Below are positions 11,003 through 22,937 of a stretch of 64,000 nt of DNA, in pieces. How positions within the stretch are numbered: position 1 is the first letter of the stretch; each line of letters begins with the position of its first letter. Origin of the DNA: Fulvia fulva (Eukaryota; Ascomycota; Dothideomycetes; Mycosphaerellales; Mycosphaerellaceae); NCBI RefSeq assembly GCF_020509005.1, contig NC_063018.1, forward strand, positions 930,001-994,000, given 5' to 3'. A program made the position numbers and the translations under genes. Under the pieces are notes generated by a model, which was not told the origin of the DNA, did not search any database, and saw only the letters and a program-made list of their open reading frames with translations.

Positions 11003-11007
11003 GTAAC
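11003..11007. repeat. Target-site duplication of the chromodomain retrotransposon, right copy
   Basis: GTAAC, matching 4861-4865. The LINE reading frame resumes here. Confidence 0.93.
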
Positions 11008-13869
11008 CTACTATAGGATCGAATATAAACTCGAGACGTCGTTAGACTATATACTAGTCAGGACCTCTATTACGATATAGATATAACGTATACTAGCGAG
11101 AACCCCTAAGCTAAACTAGGGAAAGGCCTACTAGGCTAATATCTAGGTATACCTCGATAACTCTAAGAGGCTAGTCCAGATCGCGTAGTAGTAATACAAC
11201 AGTAAAGACGAGATAGACGAAGTAGTCTAGGGGTTAATAGACGAAATAAGAAAAGCGACCTTACTTCACGTTCCGCTTGCCTAACTAACGATATAGTCTA
11301 AACTATACTAGACGCCGGAGTATACTACGGTAGTAAGAGAAGTAAGGAGAGCCCGCCGGGTATAGACGAGTAGCTATAGCGAGGAGGCCTAGAACGTATA
11401 TAGGGAGGCATACTAATAGAAGAAAGCTATAATACGAAGGGAGAAAGCAGTCGGCTAGAGGGCTATAGTAGAAGAAATCGCCGGCAAGCTAGAGAGGATG
11501 TAGAAGCTAGCGAAATGGGCCCGACAGGACCCTATATAGGGCCCCTCCTTCTCTATCCTAGCGCTACAATCGCCTAGTAGTCCGGTTAGCGACCCCGAGG
11601 CTAAGGCGCGTCTACTAGCTAGTAAGTTCTTCCCGCCCCTATTCGAGGCTAATCTAAGCGATATAAATAGCTCTACTCCCCTAGCCCCTAGTATCGCGGT
11701 CTAATAGGAGGTGTCCGAGGGAGAAATTACCGCTATGCTAAGGAAGTTGCCGGCGAAGAAAGCCCCGGGGCCGGATAGGATCCTAAACGAGCTACTAAAG
11801 AAGTGTAGAGATCAACTAGCCCTAGTAGTTATAGCGATCTTTAACGCCTACCTATAGACCGGATACCACCCGATAGCTTTTAAACAATCGACGATAGTAG
11901 TCCTACGTAAGCCGTAGAAGGAAGACTATACGTAGGTAAAGTCGTACCGCCTAATTACGCTTCTTAATACTCTTAGGAAGGCGCTTAAGAAGCTAGTTAT
12001 AACGAGACTCTCCGAGGCGGTAGAGGAACACTCCCTACTCCCGGACACCTAGATAGGTACGCGCCTATAGCGATCGACGCTATCCGCGATAGAACTTATC
12101 ACCTCTTAGGTAAAGGCTATCTAGTATAAGAATAGGGACAAGGTAGCTTCCTTACTTAGCCTAGACATATCGGGAGCCTTCGACTACGTGTTATACCCGC
12201 GGCTACTCTATATCCTAAGGTCGAAAGGACTCCCTAAGTAGCTTGTTAACTTCGTACGGTCCTACCTCTAAAACCGTAGTACGTCGATCCTAGTCGGCTA
12301 GTATAGAAGCCTATTTTAAGCAGTCTATACTAGAATCCCGTAGGGCTTAACGCTAGTACCTATTCTATTCCTCTTCTTTATAGCGACGCTGCTCCTAGCC
12401 CTAGAATCCTAGAACACCGCTACGAGCGGCTTCGTAGACGACATAAACATCCTAGCGTAGTCTTCCTCGACTAAGGAGAACTATAGGCTACTAGAAGAGA
12501 AGTACAAGATCTACGAGGACTAGGCTAGGAGGTACGGGGCTCGGTTTGCCCTAGAAAAGTACAATCTAATACACTTTACGCGCCGGCTACGGTTCTATAA
12601 TATATAAGCTTCTATCTAGATATAGGGGTATACGACTAACCCGGCAAATTAGCTTAGGATCCTCGGACTATAGGTAGACCCGGCGCTACGGTAGAGGAAG
12701 TACGTATAGGCAATATTACGGAAAGCTAAACAGAATATAGCATTATACTAGAGGCTCACTACGTCTATATAGGGGGCGGACTTCCGGTAGTCACGACTTC
12801 TATATACGGCTATTATACGGCCAGTCCTTACCTATAGTAGCTAAGTGTAGTCCTTAGGCGAGAGGGCCTACCTATCGAAGGGACTCGTCGCGCCGCTAGC
12901 GAAGATCTAAAACCAATGCCTAAGGAAGGTCACCGGGGTATATAAGTCGACACTAATAAGGATACTTAAGTACGAGACCGCTATACCGCCGATCGACCTA
13001 TACATCTAGGGACTCCGGACCTCCTACTTAGGCAAGTCGGCACAGTACCTAGTATAGAAGGTCATCGCTAGTGTAGTCGTAAGCGCCCGCGAATTAGTAC
13101 TAGCGTATAAGGGCATTCGACCCGGAAACGAGCCGAACTACCGGGTAAGGGACGAATAGCTAGTAATATAATAGGAAGGTAAGAAATCGTTTATAGAGTA
13201 ACTATAGAAAGAGAGGTAGAACAACTAGGTTATAGGGCATAGTAGACGCCCTTAGCTAGCGGGACAACCTAAGGAATAGTTAGCTATAAAATCCGCGGTT
13301 AAGTACCCCCCGAAGCTTATCTACTACCGCCTTACGAGGGTATAGAGTAGTATAGTAACCTAACTACGAAGCGAACATATTAGCCTCTAGGGGTACATAT
13401 TATAGAGGAAGGTTCTAGGATATACGAATACTAGCTACCCCTACGGCTATCGCTCCTAGAACGTATAGTACGTACTCCTCGTCTGTCCGAGGTAGTCGCT
13501 AGGAAGGGGGGAGTAGATAGTAAAGGCGAGGAACCGGACGATTAGGGCACTTCTTAACAACGCTAAGGACCTACGGCGTATTACGAACTAGATACTAGAG
13601 AAGGGCTAGCTAGAATAGTACCGCCTAGTAGGAGCAGTATAGGAAGAGAGGACACGACGTAGCGCGACGAGACCGGCTAGGAGCGGGGGCTAACGGGGTA
13701 GTAACATAGACTACGTACGTTTAGAGGGAAAGCTAAACTAGATAAGGAGTAGTCGGGGGCGGGAAGGGTCATCACCTATTCGGGTTTCCCTTTGTACATA
13801 ATAATAGATATATACCTATATAGGCCGGATAGGGTCCTAGAATAGGGGAATGACAAATCTATCTATCTG
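11003..13869 (+). mobile_element. RIP-degraded LINE, reverse-transcriptase half
   Basis: This continues the LINE whose first half is at 2748-4865. Ignoring RIP-made TAG codons, 11740-12640 reads as a LINE reverse transcriptase. Visible blocks are KKAPGPD near 11758, an LLPDTQ-like block near 12035, a SLDISGAFD block near 12155, a PQG motif near 12340 and FVDD near 12430, where the catalytic aspartates sit. The part after 12640 carries the LINE-type thumb/connection and a C-terminal Cys/His-containing segment near 13380-13500. The 3' end runs into the second target duplication at 13870. There is no clear poly-A tail; the end is A/T-rich. Confidence 0.75.
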
Positions 13870-13881
13870 TTATATTACGGA
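13870..13881. repeat. Right target-site duplication of the LINE (12 bp)
   Basis: TTATATTACGGA, identical to 2736-2747. The gypsy A polyprotein continues in frame from here (YITDAFLAKDY...). Confidence 0.7.
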
Positions 13882-16800
13882 CGCGTTCTTAGCTAAAGAC
13901 TATAAAGGGCTCCCGCCTTATACGCCGGGTATTAACTATAAAATCTATATTAAGCCCGACGGCCTATAAGAGCCTCCTTACCGCAAACCCTATAGGCTTA
14001 TACCGTAAGAGAATAAAGTAGTTAAGAAATAGGTTACTAAGTAGGAGAGCAAAGGGAAAGTCCGTAAGGCTAGTTAGAAGACAAGCTAGTCCCTAGCTCC
14101 TATTCTAGTAGTACGTAAGCTAGGAGGAGGACTCCGAGTATATATTAACTATCGAGGGCTAAATGTAATAACTATTAAGAACAGGTACCCTATACCTTTG
14201 ATCTAGGAAACCCTTAATAGGATGTATAGTAAGAGGTACTTCACGAAGCTAGACATCGTTATAGCCTTTAATAAGCTTCGTATTACCGAAGGGTATAAAT
14301 AGCTAATAGCGTTCGCTACGAGGTACGGAGTATACGAATGTCTAGTCTTACCGTTTAGTCTATATAACGGCCCGGCATCGTTTCAGTCGTACATTAATAG
14401 TGTGTTATAGGAACACCTTAACGACTTCGTGTCGGTATACCTAGATAATGTACTGATTTTTAGCGACATACTCAAAGAGTATATCGAGCACGTAACGAAG
14501 GTTTTAATAAAACTACGCGATACTAGGTTGACTATAGATATTGATTAATACGAATTCTATTAGTAGAGAGTCAAATACCTAGGCCTAATTATTACGCTAG
14601 AAGGCATTGAAATAGACCCCGATAAGCTAGAATATATCTAAAGCTAGGAGGCTCTAACTAACCTAAAGGATATATAAGCGTTCCTAGGCTTCGCTAACTT
14701 CTATAGACGGTTCATTAAAGCGTTCTTACGACTCGTATCGCCGCTAACCAACTTGACCAAGTCCGATAGCCCTAGTAACTATAAGAACAGAAGAATCGAT
14801 TAGACACTAGGGTGCTAGAAGGCGTTTGACGTATTAAAGGCAGCATTTAGTAAAGCGGGCATATTAGTACATTACGTACCGGGGAGGTAGACAGTCGTTA
14901 AGACGGACTCCTCGGATTTCGTTAATACCGGCGTCCTCTCCTAATATAACAAAGAAGGCGTCCTATACCCGGTAGCGTTTTACTCTAAGAAGTTAAGTCT
15001 ATAAGAGTACAACTATAAGATCTACGACAAGGAGCTATTAGCTATTATCAAGGCGTTTAAAGAGTAGAGGCCTAAATTAGCCTACGAAGTAGATAATAAT
15101 ACTATCGAACCGGTTAAAGTGTTTATAGATCATAAGAACCTAGAGTACTTTATAACGACGAAGTAGCTTAATCGACGTTAGGCGAGGTAGGCTAAGTTCC
15201 TCTCTTAGTTTAACTTCCGTATCGTCTATAGGCCCGGTGTTTAAGGTATAAAGCTAGACAGTCTAACGAGACGTAGCTAGGACCTTCCGTAGGGGGTAGA
15301 CGATCCGCGTAATTAGTATTAGTACTAGACGTTACTACCGCCTAAGCGATTCCTTAAGATCGACTCTATACGCGTAACCGTAGAAGATGTTACTAAAGAG
15401 ACGGAAACTCCGCTAAACCTAGAAGCAATAGAATTTATACTAGCCGAAGCCGCTATACCTATAGAAGCTACTACCGTATCGAAGCCTACGATAGAGGCTA
15501 ATTACGAGGCTAAACTCGAGTATCGAATAGTAATAGCGTACGCCGTAGACTAGGAGCTTAAGGTAGCAATCAAGATGCTATAGAAAGGTGACGCAATCCC
15601 GCTACTTCTTTAAAAGGCGAAGGTATACCTAGTATACTACGAGGTAGAAGGAGACATACTCTACGTCCGTAATTAGTACGGCGACTAGAGCTTATAGGTA
15701 CTAGATAACTAGAAGCTACGGACTCGAATAGTAAAGATAAACCACGACGTACTAGTAGTAGGCTATCCTAGTAGAGCCCGTATATATAAGCTCGTAGTAC
15801 GTGAATTTTACTAGCCTAGCTTAGTAAGATTAGTACGTAGATATACCGCAAATTGCCGAGTATACTATACGACAAAATCTCTATATACCTAGCTACCTAG
15901 ATTATTATATCTACTTTCTATACTAGAACGACCTTAGCGCTATATATTAGTCGACTTTATAGTAGACTTACTAGATAGCGAACTCGACGGTATGACTTAT
16001 AACAACATTATAACCGTTACGGACCGCCTAACGAAAGAAGTAGAACTTATTCCTATTAGAGCTATAACGGCGAAGAATGTAGCGCGCCTATTCTTAAAGT
16101 ATGTATTTAGTCGACGTAGGCTCCCGGACACGATTATCTCTAATAGAGGGAAATAGTTTATCGTAACTTTCTAGAAGTAGCTATATAAGATACTACGGAT
16201 TTAACGTAAGCTAAGTTTATTATATCACCCCGAGACGGACGGTTAGTCTAAGCGTACTAATTAGAATATAGAATAGTACTTACGCGCCTACGTTAATAAG
16301 GTATAGAGCGACTAGGCTAAATAGCTATACCTAGCTCAGTTTGCTATTAATAACTACGTGTTAGAAACTACCGGTGTCTTACCTTTCTATATAAACCTTA
16401 GATATAACCCCGAGTTTACGGAACGTATCGACTTATAGGTAGGCGGAGATCGCCGCTAGATAACGACTCTTTAGCGACTCGATAGCAAATCCGCCGAAGC
16501 ATTTGCCCGACGCCTTTACGAGCTACATTAGTTCCTCTAAGAGAATATAAGAATGTCCTAAGCCTTATAAGCTAAGGCCGCTAACCGATATTACCGTATC
16601 TCGCCCGACTATAAGGTAGGCGATTAGGTGTTCCTTAGTACGAAGAACATCCGTACGATACGCCCTTCTAAGAAAGTAGATCGACGATATACTAGACTAT
16701 ACTAGATCGTAGAAGTCATGCCCTCGAAGCTCTCCTATAAGCTAAAGCTCTCCGGTACGTTAGCTAGACTCGACAACTATTTCTATACGTCGCTATTATA

Positions 16801-17592
16801 GCGCGCCGACGATACTAACCTACCGCCGCTAGAGGGACAGTACCTTATACCGCCGCTACCCGTAGTTATAGTTCCTAATACGACGGAAGCTAATGCCGAG
16901 GCCGACATTATAGTAGTACCCGCGGCGACCGAGTACGAGATAGACAAGATCTTAGATATATATACGAGGAAGCGTACTAGGAAGGTAAAGAAGGGGCATA
17001 AGCGTAAGGTCGACATATAGTATAAGGTACGATAGGTCGGATATTAGGACATAGAGGATAGTAAAACTTAGTAACCTACTAAGGACCTATTTACGAGGGT
17101 AGCCGCCGCTATTATAGACTTTTACTATAACCGGCCGGAGTTGTCTACGCCTATAGGTTTCGTAGCTCTATCTAACTAGTCACCGCTAGACGCTAAGGTA
17201 CTCGGACTTAACATAATCAGGATTAATAGAGACACCGTTACGAATAAGTCGACTCGAGCCTTACCTCTAATAGAATCTACTCCGTATATGTTCGATACTC
17301 GAGTAGAGCCTATAGAGCCTATAATAATACCTAACTTTAGTTATAAGGATTATACGCGAGTACTAGCCGAAGACAGACTTAGGTCTAGGGCAAGCTAGCT
17401 AACTAGGCAATATGTTTCTCGAAGGAAGCCGGTCGAGGATAGTCTTAATAGAGCGAATACGATGTTATCGGATAACGATAGGGTACTAGAGGATAATTAG
17501 GCATTCGCGCAATTATAGAGCTTAATAGGTAAGTAGCCTTATAAGGTAGATAACGCTTAGAGGACTAAGGCGTGTTTTAGGAAGGGGGGTAC
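13882..17592 (+). mobile_element. RIP-degraded Ty3/gypsy element A, RT-RNase H-integrase part
   Basis: This is the downstream part of gypsy element A, plus strand. Reading through TAG stops gives a recognisable polyprotein: RT from about 14120 (GGGLR and RYPIPLI blocks near 14125-14205; catalytic site degraded to YLDN near 14437), RNase H to about 15290 with a DKELLAI block near 15028, integrase zinc-finger and core about 15740-16440 with a VDF...SNRG...TDG series, and a basic tail to about 17580. No chromodomain is obvious. One catalytic RT aspartate is replaced by N, so the element is dead regardless of stops. It belongs to the same family as the gag fragment at 1-2747. Confidence 0.8.
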
Positions 17593-17778
17593 TATTACGG
17601 GTAGCCTACGACCCCCTACTATAGCTACGTTGGCCCGGCTAAACCGCGGACCTTCCGTATCGGGTTAGCGCGGCTTAGCTTTACTTTATAACTTCGCCGC
17701 GCCTCGCGCTCCTCTTTTATAGCTTCGTAGAATAACAACTATCTCTCCCGGACCCTATAGTACGCGCGCCCTTATAGG
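17593..17778 (+). repeat. Truncated 3' LTR of gypsy element A
   Basis: It starts TATTACGGG (RIP product of a TGTTAC end) after a G-rich run at 17583-17589 that could be the polypurine tract. It is about 90% identical to the inverted LTR at 20520-20756, but the similarity stops near 17777 and gypsy B coding sequence starts a few bases later, so about 50 bp of the LTR are missing. Confidence 0.7.
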
Positions 17779-17782
17779 ATTA

Positions 17783-20519
17783 TACTATTATCGATGTCTT
17801 ATTCTATAGACAGTGACTAAAGTAGTAATCTAATCTAAATGCTACCTTGCCTATCTCCTAGAAGATGTTTAGGTTGTACGCTATAAGCAACGGTAGGCTA
17901 AAGACGATGTTATATTCGAGGTCGGTGACGTAGTATAACATTTGCTCGTAATAATCGCCGATAACTACGTCTATAAGGGCCGCGTGTGTAATCTGCCGTA
18001 TAGTGGCCGTTCTATCTCCTAGTGTTAGTCGTCGGCTTTACGTCAAAGGGATTAGGGGTATTATATATTTGCGTACAAATTTCTAGTCAAGAAAGAGAGA
18101 GGTAGAAGTAGAATCTATAAGGCCTCGAGCCTTTCTATATTATATTATCACGGGTAACAATATATAAGGGTGTATAGCTAGCTATTATTTATCTAGTACG
18201 TATACCGATATCTTAAGCTCCTTACTATAGTCTATTACCGTCTCTTACATTCCGTGTCTCTCAATCTTATACTCTTTCTGTCCTAGGAAGTTCGGGTAAC
18301 CGCTATCTACTACGCTTAGGTAGCGGTCGTACTATTTCCCTACTACGGATCGGCGGCTAGGGAACTAAGGTTTACGTTCGGATTCGGCGTAGTATTACGT
18401 AGACGCGGTAGGCGATAGTCGCTATCGTACCTATATATTAGGTATTTAGGGTTAGTCGATACGTAAGAACCTATACGGTAGCGGTAGTACTTACCCTACT
18501 TCTTAAGGTCTTCGCGCTACTTACGGTTAAGCGTAGGTAGGTTCTATAGATATATCGGTAGATCCTCCTTCTTCTTAGTACTAGCGTACTATAGTAGGCG
18601 CTATACTAAGGTACCTACTATACCGGTAGCGGTACTAGTAACTACGTTACCGTTATTCTAGTTATTCTAGCCGCTATTACCGTTCGAGTTACTATTACTA
18701 CGGGGGCGCTCCTTCTACGGGTATAGTCGATCTGTCTCGTAGAAGCTCTCGTCTAGTACGGTATACTCCTCGATAACGTCTTATATACTATCTAGGCGGC
18801 GGTCGACTTCGCGGTCGCCGAAGGTCTTAATAAAGTACTTACGGTTTAGTCGGTTACGGAATAGTATAAGCTCGGTCTTATTGGTCTATAACATCTAGGC
18901 GCGTAACTTCGAGTAGCGGGTATAGAAGGCTATAAAGGTTTCGCCTTATTCTTGCTTATAGGTAGTAATATTAACTATAGCCTTAGTTCCTTTATTACGT
19001 ATACTATATTAGCGTGTTATCTAATCTAATAACTCTTCTCTAGTCTTAAACTCGTTAAAGGACTACTATCTAGGCATAGGGATCCTCGGCTTAATGCTTC
19101 GCTAAGGATCACCTTACGTCTATCTATATACGAAGCGTAGACTATCTACCTTAGTACGGAAGGTTACTATAGTTAGCTTTAGGAGAACACTACTATACTA
19201 GCTATCGAAATTAGGGTTATTATCGTTCTTAAAGTGCTTAGGGTTAGGCACACCCTTGCCGATCTCTATACCGCGAGTAAGGGTACGGTTAATAGTAAAG
19301 AGACGTTCTAGGAGGTCAACTAGTAGTGTCTAGGTACGGGTGTTACGTATTCTCGAGTCACGACTATTATTAGGTCCTAGTCGCGGACGGTCGTTATTAC
19401 GTCCTCGGCTATTATTACTACGGTTATCGTCGTCTCTATTATTATTACTACTACCGCTACCGCTACCTCTACTAGTAGCTTCGCGATACCTACGTAATAG
19501 CTGCTCGAGTAAGGTCTCGCGTAGGCGGGAACGAGAGGGTCGGCGGCCTAAACGGCCCCTACCTCCGTTCTATATAGTGTCTCCTACCTTAAGCCGAGCC
19601 TTTAGGTTATCGACTTCTTGTTATAGGGCCTAGTTCTTCGCCTTAGCATCTTGTGCCTTCTTCTTCTCCTTCTCGTAGATCTCGCTAAACTGCTTATATA
19701 GGTTATTAGCTTCCTTATATTTCTTCTCTAGCTCTTATAACTTAGCTAGGTCGTAATCCTTCTTACTCTTAAGATCTACTACCATTTTCTATATAATAAG
19801 CTCTTCACTTCGTAGCGTCTTATAGATACGGTCGTATTTGGTATATGGCGTAGTATACTAGGTGTTCTAGAGGTCGTTAGCTCGCTCTATTATATCGAGT
19901 TGTCTACCCTTAGTAATCGCCGTGTTGACTACTTATAGTACGAAGTCGTAGGTAGTCTTCGGGTATTAGGATATAAGGGTCGTAAGGTTGTCTAGGGCAA
20001 CATTCTAGTATTCGGATACGAGAATATATTCTGCCTCGTCGAGTAATAGATACACCTCGTCTAGGTCGCCGCCTAGGTTCTCTTTAAGCTTAAACTCGAA
20101 CAGTTCTATAAAGTTAATCTTACTACCTTCTTCTCGCTCGAAGGCCTTCTAGTAAGCTTTATTAATCTCTTATTATAGCGCGATACCGGTGTCTACTATA
20201 ACCCGCCGGTTGTCGTCCTATATCTAACTCTAAGGAAAAGAGGAGAGGTCGGGGAAAAGAGATATACGCTACTTACTTTTACCCTTAGGCTTAGGTAGCG
20301 GTAGTATACCGCCGTTCGCTATTTATAAAGTCGTATTGTCTAGGTTCGGGGGAGGCGTAACGGTGCCTATATCCTAACTGTCTACGAGCGCGCGACTACC
20401 TACTAATAATATCGCCGCGTTACGTTCTCTAGGTATCTACGCGCTATACGCCTTACCGTGTTCTATATTCTAATACGACTCTACGCGTTCTCGAGTTCTA
20501 CGGTTCTGTCTATTCCTAT
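17783..20519 (-). mobile_element. RIP-degraded Ty3/gypsy element B, gag and partial protease, inverted
   Basis: This is a second member of the element A family in the opposite orientation. Its minus strand matches 1-2400: the retropepsin region (17850-17960) corresponds to about 2197-2290, and the gag coiled-coil and RS-rich regions follow in the same order. It is truncated within or just after the protease at about 17783, where it abuts the truncated LTR of element A. The rest of its pol is not in the window. It is saturated with TAG stops and CpA/TpG-depleted. Confidence 0.75.
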
Positions 20520-20756
20520 TATTACGCGTCCCTTACCTAGATCCGCGATCTAGGTAGGGTAGTAGAACAAACTATAAGGGCGCGCGTACTATAGGGTCCG
20601 AACGAGATAGTTATTATTCTACGAAGCTACGAAAGAGGAGCGCGAGGCGCGGCAAAGTTATAAAGCAAAGCTAAGCCGCGCTAACCCGATACGGAAGGTC
20701 CGCGGTTTAGCCGGGCTAACGTAGCTATAGTAGGGGGTCGCGGGCTACCCGTAATA
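20520..20756 (-). repeat. 5' LTR of gypsy element B (237 bp)
   Basis: On the minus strand it begins TATTAC and ends GTAATA, a 6-bp terminal inverted repeat consistent with RIP-altered TGTTAC...GTAACA. It matches 17593-17777 in inverted orientation with scattered, mostly transition, differences. Confidence 0.72.
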
Positions 20757-21883
20757 GCGCGTCTCCCTTTATTTACCGCCCTTCGAGGGCGCTCTTTACT
20801 TTTACGACGCTATCGCCCCTTCGTTTATTATTATATTTCGTTTCTCTCTATTAGTTATAGTGTTCTAGTAGTAAAGGCGATTAGCCTTATATATAGTCTT
20901 CTTAATATATATACTTAGGATCGTTTAGAGCGTCCTTAAGCTCTTTAATACGGTACTAAGCTTTTATTAATTCTAATTAGAATAGCTTAGCGTCTACGTC
21001 TCGCTAGTCCCGCTCTTCTACGTACTCGTTACGATCCTACCGAAGTATTACGGTCTTCTCGGATAGCGTTATAGTCTTTCTATACTTATATTGTCTTGTT
21101 TTAAGCCTAGTTATACTCTTACTATACAAGCTTAGCTTCCTCCTTAGTATCTTCCGCTTCTTCGAGGGCTTGATCCCTCTCTATTTGTACTTCGTTACGT
21201 TTATCTCAATAACGTCGGCAGACTAGTTTCAGTTCAGCGTAGTTATTAACTGTCGATTTGACCTTGAGATAGATAGCGTTAGGTCGTAGGTTGACGGCGC
21301 GCTAGAAGGCTGTCGCGTCTGCTATTCGATAGTTGTCGGGGTCGTACTCGAAATCGCTAGCGTCGCGGTCGATGTCGTCGATTCGAGGAGGTTCTACTAG
21401 GTCAATAAACTGGCTAAAGTCGATGCCCTTGCTATCGTCTTCATATCTAGACAGGTTGGTGTCTTCCTGCCGACTCGCCGGCTGTTTACCCTGTCGTGTT
21501 GAAGACTCGGGTTTCATAGGAGGGAGAGGTGCACGTGGAAGAGACGGAGGAAAGGGTTTCTGGGTATCACCGCGCAGAGTCTCTTGAGTCTCTGCGGGTT
21601 GTGAAGTCGGTGTCTGGGAAGTCTGTGTCTGGGAGAACGGTGTAAACAGTGACTTGCCTGCTGGCATACTTGACCTGGGTGGCTGCAACCGAGATGCGTG
21701 ATCCGGATACATGCTCGGTGTGTTGCTATTGTCACCTCTGAGCATCGAGTCCAGTGCCTCCTAGGTTCTCGGGTCGTTGGGGTTCTTCAGCTGCTCAGCT
21801 GTCAGGCGTGGTTCTGATCTGGGGCGTGTACCAGTCCGGTTGCTAGTCCTCGAGGATGGGCGAGAGCGTTCGTCGTCGGCCAT
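20757..21883 (-). pseudogene. Gag-like protein remnant of a third retroelement (element C)
   Basis: A reading frame starts at ATG 21883 (MADDERSRPSSRTSNR...) and continues to about 20770, broken by an in-frame TAG at 21763-21761 and others after 21302. The N-terminal third is Ser/Pro/Arg-rich, and an acidic block around 21310-21400 leads into a long charged coiled coil, a layout seen in fungal gypsy gag proteins and in elements A and B. The portion above about 21300 has normal CpA/TpG, while the portion below is RIP-depleted. The downstream end is cut by the LTR of element B. Assignment to a retroelement rather than a host gene rests on layout and context only. Confidence 0.5.
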
Positions 21884-22290
21884 ACTGGCGTGGTGGTTCG
21901 CGACTCGGTCGCGTCGTGCTTGCGACTTGGTCGCTCGGTGTCGGTGTCGTGCTTACGCAGAGTTCAGCTCTCTGCTTTCAAAGGCGTAACTAACTGTCAC
22001 GGGCGAGGGGGCTACAGTGTGGTCGGGTAAAGACATATGTAGTTACGCGAGCTATCTAAGAGGTCTAAGGGAAGGCGAATGGATAAAGGAATCGGAAGGG
22101 CGCTAGCGCGCGAAGTTGCCGCCGATGACGTCGATGTGTCGCGGGGCAGTGCGTGAAGTGAGTGAAAGGGCTGTCTCGTGACATATATACTTTTCTAGCT
22201 CGGGCGTAATCTGTTTTACTAACTACTATACTATATCTATCTCTTTCTTCCGGGCGTAATCTCGACACTAACACTAATACTAACACTATA
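21884..22290. other. Repeat-island border, no gene
   Basis: I see no coding sequence. CGGGCGTAATCT occurs twice (22201-22212 and 22251-22262), and a short TAACACTAA-like tandem lies at 22267-22287. This is probably the 5' leader or LTR edge of element C. Confidence 0.4.
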
Positions 22291-22445
22291 TAGTATCTAG
22301 ATCTATCTCTTTGTTTCTAGGGGAGACCCCCTAGACCCCCCTCTACCTACGGTAGGCTCTTATCGCGTAGTGTTGAAGCGTAGGTAGTATCTAGATCCAT
22401 CTCTTCGTTTCTAGGGGAGACCCCCTAGACCCCCCTTTGCCTACG
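22291..22445. repeat. Tandem direct repeat, 94-bp period
   Basis: A block starting TAGTATCTAGATC is repeated at 22291 and 22385. Each copy contains the hairpin CTAGGGG-AGAC-CCCCTAG (first copy 22317-22334). The second copy diverges after about 60 bp. Confidence 0.75.
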
Positions 22446-22637
22446 GCGCTAGCGCGAGGTGTGTCGATTGCCTCCGGCGGGCTTACTAACCTCCGCTCGA
22501 GTGCTCGAGTGTTCGTAGGCTTATACCTCGCACGTCGCTATAGTATTGCGCGGAGGGTCTTTATCCGTGTTATGGTTACTACGTACGGCCTCGCAAGCTC
22601 GGCGCATGCCGCAGTCTCCACCTACACGGATTTAGCT

Positions 22638-22704
22638 AATGGCAAAGCTGCACTAGCAAGCTAGCGTTGATTGAAGCTCGCTAACTCGGTGCAGCTTCGC
22701 CATA
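22638..22704. repeat. Imperfect inverted repeat (hairpin) at the repeat-island edge
   Basis: Arms GGCAAAGCTGCAC (22641-22653) and GTGCAGCTTCGCC (22689-22701) pair with one mismatch and extend by about 3 bp outward. The loop contains a smaller AGCTAGCG/CGCTAACT-like pairing. It marks the last repeat-like sequence before the gene region. Confidence 0.6.
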
Positions 22705-22858
22705 TTATAACGCGCCTTCGGCGCAAACACATGCAGACCATTGTTGAGTCATTCGATGGCGGGCAACACACTGTCAAGACATGTCTTGGCAAGTCTACCA
22801 TTACATGCGATGATCCCCAGTTCCAGAGACATGATCCCCAGACTAAACCACAAATCTG

Positions 22859-22875
22859 AACACACACACACACAA
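22859..22875. repeat. (AC)n microsatellite
   Basis: About eight AC dinucleotides lie 60-80 bp upstream of the secreted-protein gene. Confidence 0.7.
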
Positions 22876-22937
22876 AGAGAACACTGACCTACTCAACAAC
22901 ATTCACAAATCCCTCGTCTCGCGCCAACACCAACACC

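Noticed and set aside
16783..17016. Open frame of 77 codons in the gypsy region
   Set aside because: It is antisense to the degraded gypsy polyprotein tail and has RIP-type composition. A shadow.
19340..19633. 97-codon Leu/Ser-rich frame
   Set aside because: It is antisense to the RS-rich part of gypsy B gag. Its composition mirrors the complementary strand.
22065..22286. 73-codon minus ORF in the repeat border
   Set aside because: It arises from short tandem repeats and is not protein-like.
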